This document shows positions 1-6,423 of a stretch of DNA of 32,571 nt, one piece after another. This DNA comes from Anaerolineales bacterium (GTDB taxonomy: Bacteria > Chloroflexota > Anaerolineae > Anaerolineales > UBA11858), in NCBI GenBank assembly GCA_021108255.1, contig JAIORG010000020.1, positions 1-32,571 on the forward strand. The letters are read 5' to 3'. Below the pieces are notes generated by a model that was not told the DNA's origin, ran no database searches, and worked only from the letters and a program-made list of their open reading frames with translations. The translations under genes and the position numbers were made by a program. Each line of letters starts with the position of its first letter. Positions within the stretch are counted from its first letter, which is position 1.

Positions 1-33
1 CTCCTGGGCGTTGTGAGGGAACTTATTATTGGT

Positions 34-99
34 GTCCACTTTTCAAGCATAAACTATCCAGTTTTCAGGTTTATACTGTCCACTTTTGAAATTTAAATA
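34..99. repeat. three tandem degenerate 22-bp repeats, IS-end-like
   Basis: Three back-to-back 22-bp units begin at 34, 56 and 78. Units one and three start GTCCACTTTT and unit two starts ATCCAGTTTT; the ends are looser (AAACT, ATACT, AAATA). Multiple spaced terminal repeats of this kind are known from ends of IS21-family elements, where transposase binds them. No transposase gene is visible on either side, so this could be an orphan end or the edge of an element lying outside the window. The repeats are seen directly; the IS assignment is inference. Confidence 0.45.
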
Positions 100-117
100 A
101 CATATCATCTTTTGTTA

Positions 118-146
118 TTGACAATCAGCAATCTTTGATGTATAAA
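118..146 (+). promoter_or_regulatory. sigma-70-type promoter of the regulator/nucleotidyltransferase operon
   Basis: A perfect -35 box TTGACA (118-123) is followed by a 17-base spacer and a -10 box TATAAA (141-146). Transcription should start near 153-154, immediately before the 44-bp palindrome. The downstream gene has a purine-rich ribosome-binding stretch (AGAAGGTGG) ending about six bases before its ATG at 214. Confidence 0.75.
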
Positions 147-154
147 ATAAGTCA

Positions 155-198
155 TACGACCTAATTAATAGGTCATATGACCTATTAATTAGGTCGTA
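155..198. promoter_or_regulatory. perfect 44-bp palindrome, probable autoregulatory operator
   Basis: The 22 bases 155-176 are the exact reverse complement of 177-198. Each half is itself a near-palindrome with GACCTA and TAGGTC arms around an A/T core (GACCTAATTAATAGGTC and its mirror), so the element offers two adjacent dyads for a dimeric winged-helix protein. It begins one or two bases after the predicted transcription start and ends 15 bases before the start codon. Bound protein would block initiation or elongation; in RNA it would fold into a long hairpin near the ribosome-binding site. The palindrome is seen; repression by the downstream regulator is inferred. Confidence 0.8.
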
Positions 199-213
199 GA
201 AGGTGGCATTTTA

Positions 214-546
214 ATGATACTTGAACCAATTATTGGATCTTCCAATCGTGAACGTGTGCTCATTTTTCTTCAAGCTCGGGATGAAGGATATGCACGAGAA
301 ATCGCTCGATTTTTTGAAACAGATCTCTTCCCTATTCAAGATCAATTAGAGAAACTTGAAGTAGGTGGCGTAATCGTCAGCAAAAAAGTTGGTCGAACTA
401 TTTTGTATAGATTTAATCCCAGGTATGCTTTATTGAAAGAATTAAAATCAATGTTAGATAAAGCTATTTCCTTTTACCCAGACGATCTACAAGAAAAATT
501 ATTAATGAATAGACGGCGCCCTCGTCGTCACGGAAAGCCGGAATGA
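214..546 (+). CDS. winged helix-turn-helix transcriptional regulator
   Basis: This is a 110-residue predicted DNA-binding protein. Residues 10-75 read as an ArsR/MarR-like winged helix: helices around the stretch SNRERVLIFLQ, a recognition-helix region near residues 26-50 (YAREIARFFETDLFPIQDQL), and a beta-wing at GGVIVSKKVGRTILYRF. The C-terminus is basic (RRRPRRHGK), which could add DNA or RNA contacts. It ends in an ATGA overlap with the nucleotidyltransferase gene, so the two are translationally coupled. The consensus promoter and perfect 44-bp palindrome just upstream argue that it represses its own operon. Paired regulator and nucleotidyltransferase genes resemble AbiE-type toxin-antitoxin loci, in which the antitoxin also has a winged helix, but this protein is shorter than AbiEi. 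The regulator role is fairly sure; an antitoxin role is inference. Confidence 0.8.
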   Translation: MILEPIIGSSNRERVLIFLQARDEGYAREIARFFETDLFPIQDQLEKLEVGGVIVSKKVGRTILYRFNPRYALLKELKSMLDKAISFYPDDLQEKLLMNRRRPRRHGKPE

Positions 547-1079
547 AAGCAATTGATAAAATGAGCCAGGCTGAAATAGCAGCATACGTGCATGAACACC
601 TGAGAGATTCCGGATTATTCATCGTCCTCTCTGGTGGCGCAGCTGTAGGAATTTACAGCAACGGCGAGTATGTTTCTGCGGATATTGACTTTGTAAATGC
701 TCATTTTGCTAGCCGAGATAAAATCGAGAAATCAATGAAAGATATTGGATTTCTTCTTTCCGGGAGACATTTTAAACACCCTAACTCGGATCACATTGTC
801 GAATTTCCACCCGGACCTCTCCAATTTGGAGATGGTAGGGTTATGAATATTTCTGAATTGGAGTTTGATACTGGTATATTACAGATTATCACTCCAACAG
901 ATTGTATTAAAGATCGCCTTGCTCATTATTATCATTGGGGTGACCGACAATGCCTCAAACAAGCCATATTAGTTGCCTCTAAACATAAAATTAACCTTAA
1001 AGAGGTTCAAGAATGGTCTAAATCTGAAGGCAAGTTAGATGAATTCGAGAAAATTAAAGACGTTCTAAGAAAGAATTGA
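543..1079 (+). CDS. small nucleotidyltransferase-fold protein, possible toxin of a TA-like module
   Basis: This 178-residue protein carries the core of a DNA polymerase-beta-type nucleotidyltransferase: Gly-Gly at residues 31-32 (VLSGGAAVGIY), a metal-binding Asp-x-Asp at 47 and 49 (SADIDFV), and a possible third acid at Glu87 (HIVEF). The C-terminal half is helical and contains a distinctive motif around 118-136 (TPTDCIKDRLAHYYHWGDR). Members of this superfamily transfer NMPs to antibiotics, tRNAs or proteins; AbiEii and MenT toxins belong to it. The target here cannot be read from sequence. Its start overlaps the regulator stop (ATGA), and no other gene follows in the operon. Alternatives are an orphan adenylyltransferase or a degenerate, non-catalytic relative. 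Confidence 0.7.
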   Translation: MKAIDKMSQAEIAAYVHEHLRDSGLFIVLSGGAAVGIYSNGEYVSADIDFVNAHFASRDKIEKSMKDIGFLLSGRHFKHPNSDHIVEFPPGPLQFGDGRVMNISELEFDTGILQIITPTDCIKDRLAHYYHWGDRQCLKQAILVASKHKINLKEVQEWSKSEGKLDEFEKIKDVLRKN

Positions 1080-1133
1080 TTTTTGGCCAGTAACTTTCTG
1101 ATAACTATAATGTTATTATTATACGCCGGTTAA

Positions 1134-1148
1134 GGACGGAGGTCCGGA
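1134..1148 (+). repeat. 15-bp repeat, copy A, upstream of the P-loop gene
   Basis: GGACGGAGGTCCGGA, with a 10-bp self-complementary core continuing to 1150 (GGTCCGGACC). A copy differing at one base lies at 1845-1859, just beyond the P-loop gene. The surrounding leader is G+C-rich with short GGG/CCC inverted segments. Confidence 0.5.
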
Positions 1149-1228
1149 CCCTTCGGGGTTACTCGGGACGGGGCATCCGTTAGCCAGGGCCTTTCATTCA
1201 CCCGGGAGATTCAAGGAGTGTAGGGAAA

Positions 1229-1789
1229 TTGTTATATATCATTGGCGGAGCACCAAGAGTCGGGAAGACCATCATCGCCCAAGAATTCCTAGAGAAGACG
1301 AATGTCCCCTTCCTGAGCCTGGATCTGCTTAAGATGTCCTTGGTCAAAGGCATGCCCCAAGCGGGAATTGATCCAATGGATACAAGCGCAGAGGTTGCTG
1401 AGCAAATGTGGCCTGTTGTGCGGGGGCTTTCTGTAACGATACTTGAAAACGAGAGGGAGCATTTAATTGAGGGAGATATAATATTGCCATCTCATGCTCA
1501 GGAATTGACAGCTGAATTCCCTGGAGATGTTCGAGCCTGCTTCCTTGGCTTTGAAAACGCCAACCCTTCTGAGAGGCTGTCAACCATCCGCCGTCATCCC
1601 GGCCCGGAAGATTGGTTGAGCCAATTCGATGACCACAAAGTTCTCTCCATGATTAATGAAATGATTGAATACTCCAAACAGCTTCATGAAGATGCTGAAG
1701 CGAGGGGAATTCCATATTTTGAAAACATAGCCGACTATAGAGCGTTCAAAGAACAAGTACTTCGCTATCTGGTAACTGGCCAAATCTAA
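1229..1789 (+). CDS. P-loop kinase/ATPase-like protein, function unknown
   Basis: This 186-residue protein opens with a Walker A motif at residues 6-14 (GGAPRVGKT), has an Asp in the SLDLLK segment near residue 32, and a hydrophobic strand with acids at 80-87 (IEGDIILP). This arrangement is seen in small nucleoside, 2-phosphoglycerate and zeta-toxin/chloramphenicol phosphotransferase-type kinases. A full catalytic lid cannot be assigned, so the substrate is unknown. The start is a TTG with AAGGAG ten bases upstream; no ATG fits the Walker A position. It stands alone between the nucleotidyltransferase operon and an ABC exporter, flanked by two copies of a 15-bp repeat, which suggests an independently acquired single-gene unit. 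Kinase fold likely; role open. Confidence 0.7.
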   Translation: MLYIIGGAPRVGKTIIAQEFLEKTNVPFLSLDLLKMSLVKGMPQAGIDPMDTSAEVAEQMWPVVRGLSVTILENEREHLIEGDIILPSHAQELTAEFPGDVRACFLGFENANPSERLSTIRRHPGPEDWLSQFDDHKVLSMINEMIEYSKQLHEDAEARGIPYFENIADYRAFKEQVLRYLVTGQI

Positions 1790-1844
1790 GCCGAAGTGAT
1801 GCTGTCTAATCATTAGCTGTAGTTGACCACCTAGAACTAACCGA

Positions 1845-1859
1845 GGACGGAGGACCGGA
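1845..1859 (+). repeat. 15-bp repeat, copy B, downstream of the P-loop gene
   Basis: GGACGGAGGACCGGA matches copy A (1134-1148) in 14 of 15 positions and in the same orientation, 711 bp away. It lies between the P-loop gene stop and the ABC transporter start. Confidence 0.5.
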
Positions 1860-1946
1860 AATAATAAGCCTGGCAGCGAGTGAGCTCATCCAGTGGCCCA
1901 CCGAGAACAAACAAAAAATCATTGAAAGCACAGTTGGGAAAAAATT

Positions 1947-2840
1947 ATGAAACAAACAACAGCCGTTCACATCCAAAAACTAGACAAGAATTTCGGAGAA
2001 GTCAAGGCGCTGAAGAGCGTGAGCCTGAAAATTGAAACTGGTCAGATCTTCGGACTTCTAGGCGCCAACGGAGCAGGAAAAACCACCCTCATTCGTCTTC
2101 TAATTGGCTCCACGAAACCATCTTCCGGGCACTTAACTGTATCAGGATTCGATCCAACAAAGGGGAAACGTGCTATCCGCAAATTAATTGGTTACATGCC
2201 CCAGTCTCCAGCTTTGTACGAAGACTTGACCCCACGCGAGAACATTCACTTCTTCTGTCAGGCCCATCGAATAGAAAATATCTCTCAACGAGTAGATGAT
2301 GTGATTGCTTTTGTGGGATTAAGTGAGCGAGCGCACGACCCGGTATACAAGTTTTCGGGGGGCATGAAGCAGCGGGTATCCCTGGCATGTGCTTTGGTGC
2401 ACCAACCTAAAATGCTGCTGCTGGATGAACCTACCTCAGGGATTGACCCGAAACTGCGGGAGGCCTTCTGGGAGCATTTCCGGGAACTGACTTCGAAAGG
2501 AGTCACAATTATCGTCAGCACACACCAGATGAACGAAGCCATGTATTGCGACAGACTTGCAATCTTGCATCAGGGAGTTTTACTGGCAAATGACACGCCC
2601 CGCCAACTGCTGTGGAACAATCGGTCAAGGATCAAAATCTGGCGCGGGGAACAGGTAACTGAAAAAGACCTCATTAATTATCCAGAGCAATTACCAGGGG
2701 AACTGCAGTCTTATGGTCTTGACTCGTCGGTCAGCCGGATCGAGATTGAAGAAGATACCCTCGAAACAGTAGTACTGCGGATGATAAATGAACAAGAAGC
2801 AGGGTATTTAAAGGAGGCTAAAGATGACCAATATGATTAA
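1947..2840 (+). CDS. ABC transporter ATP-binding protein (ABC-2 exporter type)
   Basis: This is a 297-residue ATPase subunit that powers export by the membrane protein encoded next. All ABC motifs are intact: Walker A at 39-47 (GANGAGKTT), Q-loop Gln86, signature 136-142 (FSGGMKQ), Walker B 156-161 (MLLLDE), D-loop near 165-167 and switch His193. Residues beyond about 220 form a C-terminal extension common in the CcmA/drug-exporter (DRA) subfamily. It overlaps the permease gene by 17 bp, so the two are co-translated. The substrate is not evident; drugs, lipids or antimicrobial peptides are usual for this subfamily. No regulator gene lies beside it. Confidence 0.93.
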   Translation: MKQTTAVHIQKLDKNFGEVKALKSVSLKIETGQIFGLLGANGAGKTTLIRLLIGSTKPSSGHLTVSGFDPTKGKRAIRKLIGYMPQSPALYEDLTPRENIHFFCQAHRIENISQRVDDVIAFVGLSERAHDPVYKFSGGMKQRVSLACALVHQPKMLLLDEPTSGIDPKLREAFWEHFRELTSKGVTIIVSTHQMNEAMYCDRLAILHQGVLLANDTPRQLLWNNRSRIKIWRGEQVTEKDLINYPEQLPGELQSYGLDSSVSRIEIEEDTLETVVLRMINEQEAGYLKEAKDDQYD

Positions 2841-3570
2841 ACGTGTTGGTGTAGTAACTGGTCGTGTGTTGAACCAGCTGCGGCGAGACCACAGATTTGT
2901 CGGTATTTCGCTCGTGTTTCCTTTGGTCATTATCTATTTCATCAAAGTGGTTTTCGACGCGTTAGCATCCCCCTCATTTAATATCAGCGTGTATGTTGTA
3001 CCCTACGCGGCTTTTATTATCCATTTCATCACCTTTATCCTGACTGCGATTGTACTGGTACGTGAACGTACTGCTGGCACACTCGCCCGAATGTTTGTCA
3101 GCGGCTACAACCCAATTGAGATTGTCAGCGGCTATCTATTGGCCTACACTGTTTTAGCAACAGTGCAAAGCTTGTTAATCCTGATCGAACTCAATTGGAT
3201 ATTTGAACTTGGTTATGACCTCGGTCAATTGGCGTCAATCTATCTGGTCATGTGGGTATTGGCAATTGTCAGTATGGCAATAGGGATGCTGGTTTCAAAT
3301 TTTGCGCGCAACGAGGGACAAGTATTTCCTTTTATCCCCCTGGTACTTCTTTCAGTCATTCTCTCCGGGATAATATTGCCGATTGAAAGACTGCCAGAAT
3401 GGGTTCAGGCACTCAGCTTCCTGACACCCTTGTATTACGTCAATGAGGTTATTCAAAAACTGATAATAGGTGATGGGTTGTTTGATGATTGGCCCAAATT
3501 AATAGGCCTTCTAGCTTATGGCCTGATCATAGTAAGCACAGCTACTTTATCTTTGCGTGAATCGGACTAA
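2824..3570 (+). CDS. ABC-2 type transporter permease
   Basis: This 248-residue integral membrane protein has six likely membrane spans, near residues 25-45, 58-80, 102-124, 137-158, 167-187 and 226-243. The cytoplasmic loop after span two has the ABC-2 hallmark RERTAGTLARMFVSGYNPIEI, the coupling region touching the ATPase. A loop between spans five and six carries LPEWVQALSFLTPLYYVNEVI, typical of DrrB/NodJ-like exporters. The ATG at 2824 has AAGGAGG seven bases upstream, inside the end of the ATPase gene. Together the two genes form a complete half-transporter pair that would dimerise. Substrate unknown. Confidence 0.92.
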   Translation: MTNMIKRVGVVTGRVLNQLRRDHRFVGISLVFPLVIIYFIKVVFDALASPSFNISVYVVPYAAFIIHFITFILTAIVLVRERTAGTLARMFVSGYNPIEIVSGYLLAYTVLATVQSLLILIELNWIFELGYDLGQLASIYLVMWVLAIVSMAIGMLVSNFARNEGQVFPFIPLVLLSVILSGIILPIERLPEWVQALSFLTPLYYVNEVIQKLIIGDGLFDDWPKLIGLLAYGLIIVSTATLSLRESD

Positions 3571-3696
3571 TCGTTTACGTTGCGTAGTACCGAGAAATGG
3601 TCTGTTCTTAGGGGAAGGAAATCAAAGGGCTCGGGATCTTAACATCTTATGATTGACTGGGAGACTTGGAGAGGGGGTGACTAGGTGAATAATGAA

Positions 3697-3737
3697 TACT
3701 GAAAACCGTCACCTGGCACCCTTTACCCGAGGGGTAG
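3697..3737 (+). repeat. 41-bp dispersed hairpin repeat, copy 1
   Basis: A 41-bp element matches 6340-6380 at about 34 of 41 positions in the same orientation; weaker similarity extends some 30-40 bp upstream. It holds an inverted AGGTGA/TCACCT pair (with bases just upstream) and a short TACCC/GGGTA-type hairpin. It lies between the ABC permease and the DUF89 gene and encodes nothing visible. Confidence 0.55.
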
Positions 3738-3842
3738 ACGTTTCGCGACCCTGCGTCTCAGATATGCTCCGGTCAGGACAAATGCCCTAAAGGATGCTTC
3801 ACGAAACTTATCCGTTACGCTGCTATTGAAGATGGTGAAAAA

Positions 3843-4775
3843 GTGAGTACCCTTATTAAGAATAAAAAACGTTGTTCTGGTATTCCCCCAGAGTGCTGTT
3901 CCTGTGTCATAAATCAAGCATACGCCGCGGCTCGTTTCGCGGAACTTACTGAAGAGCAGACCAGGCGAGTTATTGCTTTAGCCAGGGCAGAGATAGAGAA
4001 ATCTAAAACAACGCCTCTCTTAGTCCAGCATATAGTTCGTGGTGTGGCAGATGCAATTATTCAAGAACGAAATGAAACTCCTGATTTTGATATATATGCA
4101 GGGGTGAAAAGAAAATCTAATTCCTTGTCTTTGTCCTATGCAGAGGAATTTCAGAAGAAGATAGTTGAAAGTGAGTCGCCATTAGAAACCGGTTTGCAGG
4201 TAGCAGCAGCGGGGAATATTATAGATTTCGGAGCAAAGAATCACGATTCTATCGATCTGAACAAGGAGCTTCAATTTCTTGATAAAACACCCTTTGCTCA
4301 CTATGATATTGAGCCGTTTAAAAGAGGTCTGGATGATGCTTCAACGCTTCTCTACATCTGTGATAATAGCGGAGAAATTGTTTTTGATACCCTGTTCATA
4401 AAAGAGTTACAAAGGGAGTACCCAAACCTTCATATAGTAGCAGCACTTCGTGATAAACCCATCATCAATGATGCCACACTGGAAGATGCCAAAGCAGTAG
4501 GCCTTGATCGACTTGTTACAACCATCTCCAGCGGCAGCATCTATCCAGGAACAATTCTTCCCGAAACAACAGCCGAATTTCAGAAATTGTTTGCTTCAGC
4601 AGGTGTGATACTTTCCAAAGGTCAGGGAAATTTCGAGACCTTGTTACCGTTTGCAGATGAGAGGATTTTCTTTTTATTAAGAATAAAATGTGATTATATG
4701 GCAGCCTTATCTAATGTAAAAAAAGATAATTTAGTACTTATGCAAGGATACACAGGTCAATTACCTCACTCCTAA
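3843..4775 (+). CDS. DUF89 / damage-control phosphatase-like protein
   Basis: This 310-residue protein fits the DUF89/ARMT1-like family of metal-dependent phosphatases, thought to remove damaged or surplus phosphometabolites. Visible family features are the N-terminal cysteines 18, 19 and 21 (PECCSCV), AAAGNIIDFG at 121-130, the metal-site motif DNSGE at 174-178 with Asp182, KPIINDAT at 205-212, GQGNFE at 260-265, and a late Lys/Cys segment RIKCDYMA at 280-287. The length matches the short prokaryotic subfamily. The start is a GTG at 3843 with only a weak purine-rich site upstream. It is followed by a likely terminator. The physiological substrate cannot be predicted. Confidence 0.85.
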   Translation: MSTLIKNKKRCSGIPPECCSCVINQAYAAARFAELTEEQTRRVIALARAEIEKSKTTPLLVQHIVRGVADAIIQERNETPDFDIYAGVKRKSNSLSLSYAEEFQKKIVESESPLETGLQVAAAGNIIDFGAKNHDSIDLNKELQFLDKTPFAHYDIEPFKRGLDDASTLLYICDNSGEIVFDTLFIKELQREYPNLHIVAALRDKPIINDATLEDAKAVGLDRLVTTISSGSIYPGTILPETTAEFQKLFASAGVILSKGQGNFETLLPFADERIFFLLRIKCDYMAALSNVKKDNLVLMQGYTGQLPHS

Positions 4776-4804
4776 AGACGGGAACTTGAAAGAGAACTCG
4801 GAGT

Positions 4805-4859
4805 TGTCAGGTCCCAGTCAATTTTATTGACTATACAAATTGTTGCCCCTGACATTTTT
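4805..4859 (+). terminator. possible intrinsic terminator after the DUF89 gene
   Basis: Outer arms TGTCAGG (4805-4811) and CCTGACA (4848-4854) are followed by five Ts. Inside the long loop is a second small hairpin, GTCAAT/ATTGAC (4818-4832). The loop is longer than usual, so the call is tentative. Confidence 0.45.
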
Positions 4860-4925
4860 CGCTGTCGCTTTAAAATATAAATGAACTTATCTGTTAGCGC
4901 ATTAAGTCAAAATAGCGGGAGAAAA

Positions 4926-5891
4926 ATGGGAATTAAAGGATTGCCTGCAATTAGCATGTTTTTTGTGTTTGCATTGACGGCTTGCAGCCTGTTCTCCCAA
5001 CCTATAGAGGATCCCATTCCGTCCCCGGCGGATATACCACTGGCGGAGATAAAACCAACCCAGCCTCCGGTTTCCGAAGATGCCCCCCTGATCGCTCCAG
5101 GAACAGAATTAAAAGATATTACTTACTGCGTCGCGAACGGCGTGGAACTTAAAATGGATTTGTATTACCCTGACGAAGTCGAGACCTTATTGCCTGTCAT
5201 AGTCTACGTTCACGGGGGAGGATGGACCGGGGGTGATAAAGCCAGCGGAGCCGGATTCCGATTTCTTCCCGTACTCCGCGAGGGAGGATATTTGACCATT
5301 TCAGTGAATTACCGCCTTTCCCCGAAATACAAATTCCCGGCTCATATCGAGGATGTGAAGTGTGCCATTCGTCATTTACGGGCGGAAGCCGAGACCTACA
5401 ATCTGGATCCGAATCGGATTGGGGCTATTGGCGGCAGCGCAGGCGGGCACCTGGTCGCGCTCTTAGGTGTAACAGATGAGAGCGCCGGGATGGAGGGTTC
5501 GGGAGGATACATCGAATACTCCAGCCGCGTCCAGGCAGTGATCGATTTGTTCGGTCCAATCGATCCGACAGAATCCTGTACCGTCGGATGGGCACGGCAG
5601 GTATTTGGAGCGAATTGTGAAGATGAAATCATCTCTCTGTCCAGCCCATTGGCATATGTCTCAAGTGATGACCCTCCTTTCCTGATCCTGCACGGAGATA
5701 GAGACGAATTGGTGCTACTGGAGCAATCCCAGACTTTTTATGACAGCCTGACAGCTGTGGGAGTACCGGCCACCCTTCAAATTATTAAGAATGCCGGACA
5801 TGGACTCTCTAGTTCAGGAGATCCAATTGAACCCAATATTGAAGCTCTCCTGCAATTAGCCGTTGATTTTTTCGACCAGAATTTGAAATAG
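4926..5891 (+). CDS. lipoprotein alpha/beta-hydrolase (acetyl-esterase/BD-FAE-like)
   Basis: This is a predicted extracytoplasmic lipid-anchored esterase of 321 residues. A short signal peptide ends in a lipobox with Cys20 (ALTAC), followed by a Pro-rich linker to about residue 60. The hydrolase domain has the oxyanion motif HGGGW at 96-100, nucleophile Ser171 in GGSAGG, Asp260 in HGDRDELV and His292 in NAGHG, a complete catalytic triad. The HGGGW type places it with hormone-sensitive-lipase/BD-FAE carboxylesterases acting on small acyl esters or acetylated sugars. I chose the ATG at 4926, which has GGGAG six bases upstream and gives a compact signal peptide, over an ATG at 4881 that adds 15 residues. 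A small membrane-protein gene follows by 17 bp. Confidence 0.88.
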   Translation: MGIKGLPAISMFFVFALTACSLFSQPIEDPIPSPADIPLAEIKPTQPPVSEDAPLIAPGTELKDITYCVANGVELKMDLYYPDEVETLLPVIVYVHGGGWTGGDKASGAGFRFLPVLREGGYLTISVNYRLSPKYKFPAHIEDVKCAIRHLRAEAETYNLDPNRIGAIGGSAGGHLVALLGVTDESAGMEGSGGYIEYSSRVQAVIDLFGPIDPTESCTVGWARQVFGANCEDEIISLSSPLAYVSSDDPPFLILHGDRDELVLLEQSQTFYDSLTAVGVPATLQIIKNAGHGLSSSGDPIEPNIEALLQLAVDFFDQNLK

Positions 5892-5908
5892 CGGAAGGAA
5901 AATACTCT

Positions 5909-6238
5909 ATGGAATTTTTAAAACCGACTAAATGTAAAATTATTTTCACATTACTTATACCGCTATATTGTACTTATACTGTTCAATATCAAATGGCATT
6001 ACCCCCTGCAAAAAGTGTTTGGTATCAAGTAGTTTTTTATCCAATTCCATTATTGTTTTTTTACATATCAAGTATATTTAGTCAATTTACCCTTACTGCG
6101 CACCCATTATTTTCTATTGGTGCGAAATATTTACATTTTTGTTTAGATTTTATACTGCCGGTAATATTCAATTACTTGATAATTTGTCTGTTTTTCTTTT
6201 TGTATTCGAAATTCATAAAGAAATCTAAGCAAACTTGA
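5909..6238 (+). CDS. small hydrophobic membrane protein, unknown function
   Basis: This 109-residue protein is not recognised. It has three or four hydrophobic segments (near residues 10-26, 40-60 and 78-100) and ends with a Lys-rich cytoplasmic-type tail (KFIKKSKQT). The ATG at 5909 has a GGAAGGA site upstream and follows the esterase gene closely, so they may be co-transcribed. Its DNA is visibly richer in A+T than the esterase gene, hinting at a separate origin. A hairpin repeat lies just downstream. Confidence 0.6.
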   Translation: MEFLKPTKCKIIFTLLIPLYCTYTVQYQMALPPAKSVWYQVVFYPIPLLFFYISSIFSQFTLTAHPLFSIGAKYLHFCLDFILPVIFNYLIICLFFFLYSKFIKKSKQT

Positions 6239-6339
6239 CAAATCACTAACTTTCAGCTGGGCCATTTTTAAGGCTGACGAGGAGACTTTGTGACAGAGAA
6301 ACCGGGTGATTGGGGACTGAGTAAATACTGATCACCGAT

Positions 6340-6380
6340 TACTGGAAATCGTCACCTGAAGCCATTTACCCGAAGGGTAG
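6340..6380 (+). repeat. 41-bp dispersed hairpin repeat, copy 2
   Basis: Direct copy of the element at 3697-3737, including a TTTACCCGAAGGGTAG hairpin. It lies between the convergent ends of the small membrane-protein gene and the ABC exporter gene. The preceding bases (6281-6339) hold GGTGAT/ATCACC inverted segments. Confidence 0.55.
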
Positions 6381-6423
6381 GCCTGCCCTGGGCACCTCGG
6401 TTTCCGCCTCAATGCACTCGGTT

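Noticed and set aside
1120-1946. Integron gene cassette with attC sites around the P-loop gene
   Set aside because: GTTAAGG and GTTAGCC sequences near the repeats do not fit the GTTRRRY core, and no matching inverse core or integrase is visible.
3723-3917. Minus-strand open frame across the start of the DUF89 gene
   Set aside because: No family features, and it overlaps the repeat and the first codons of a well-supported gene.
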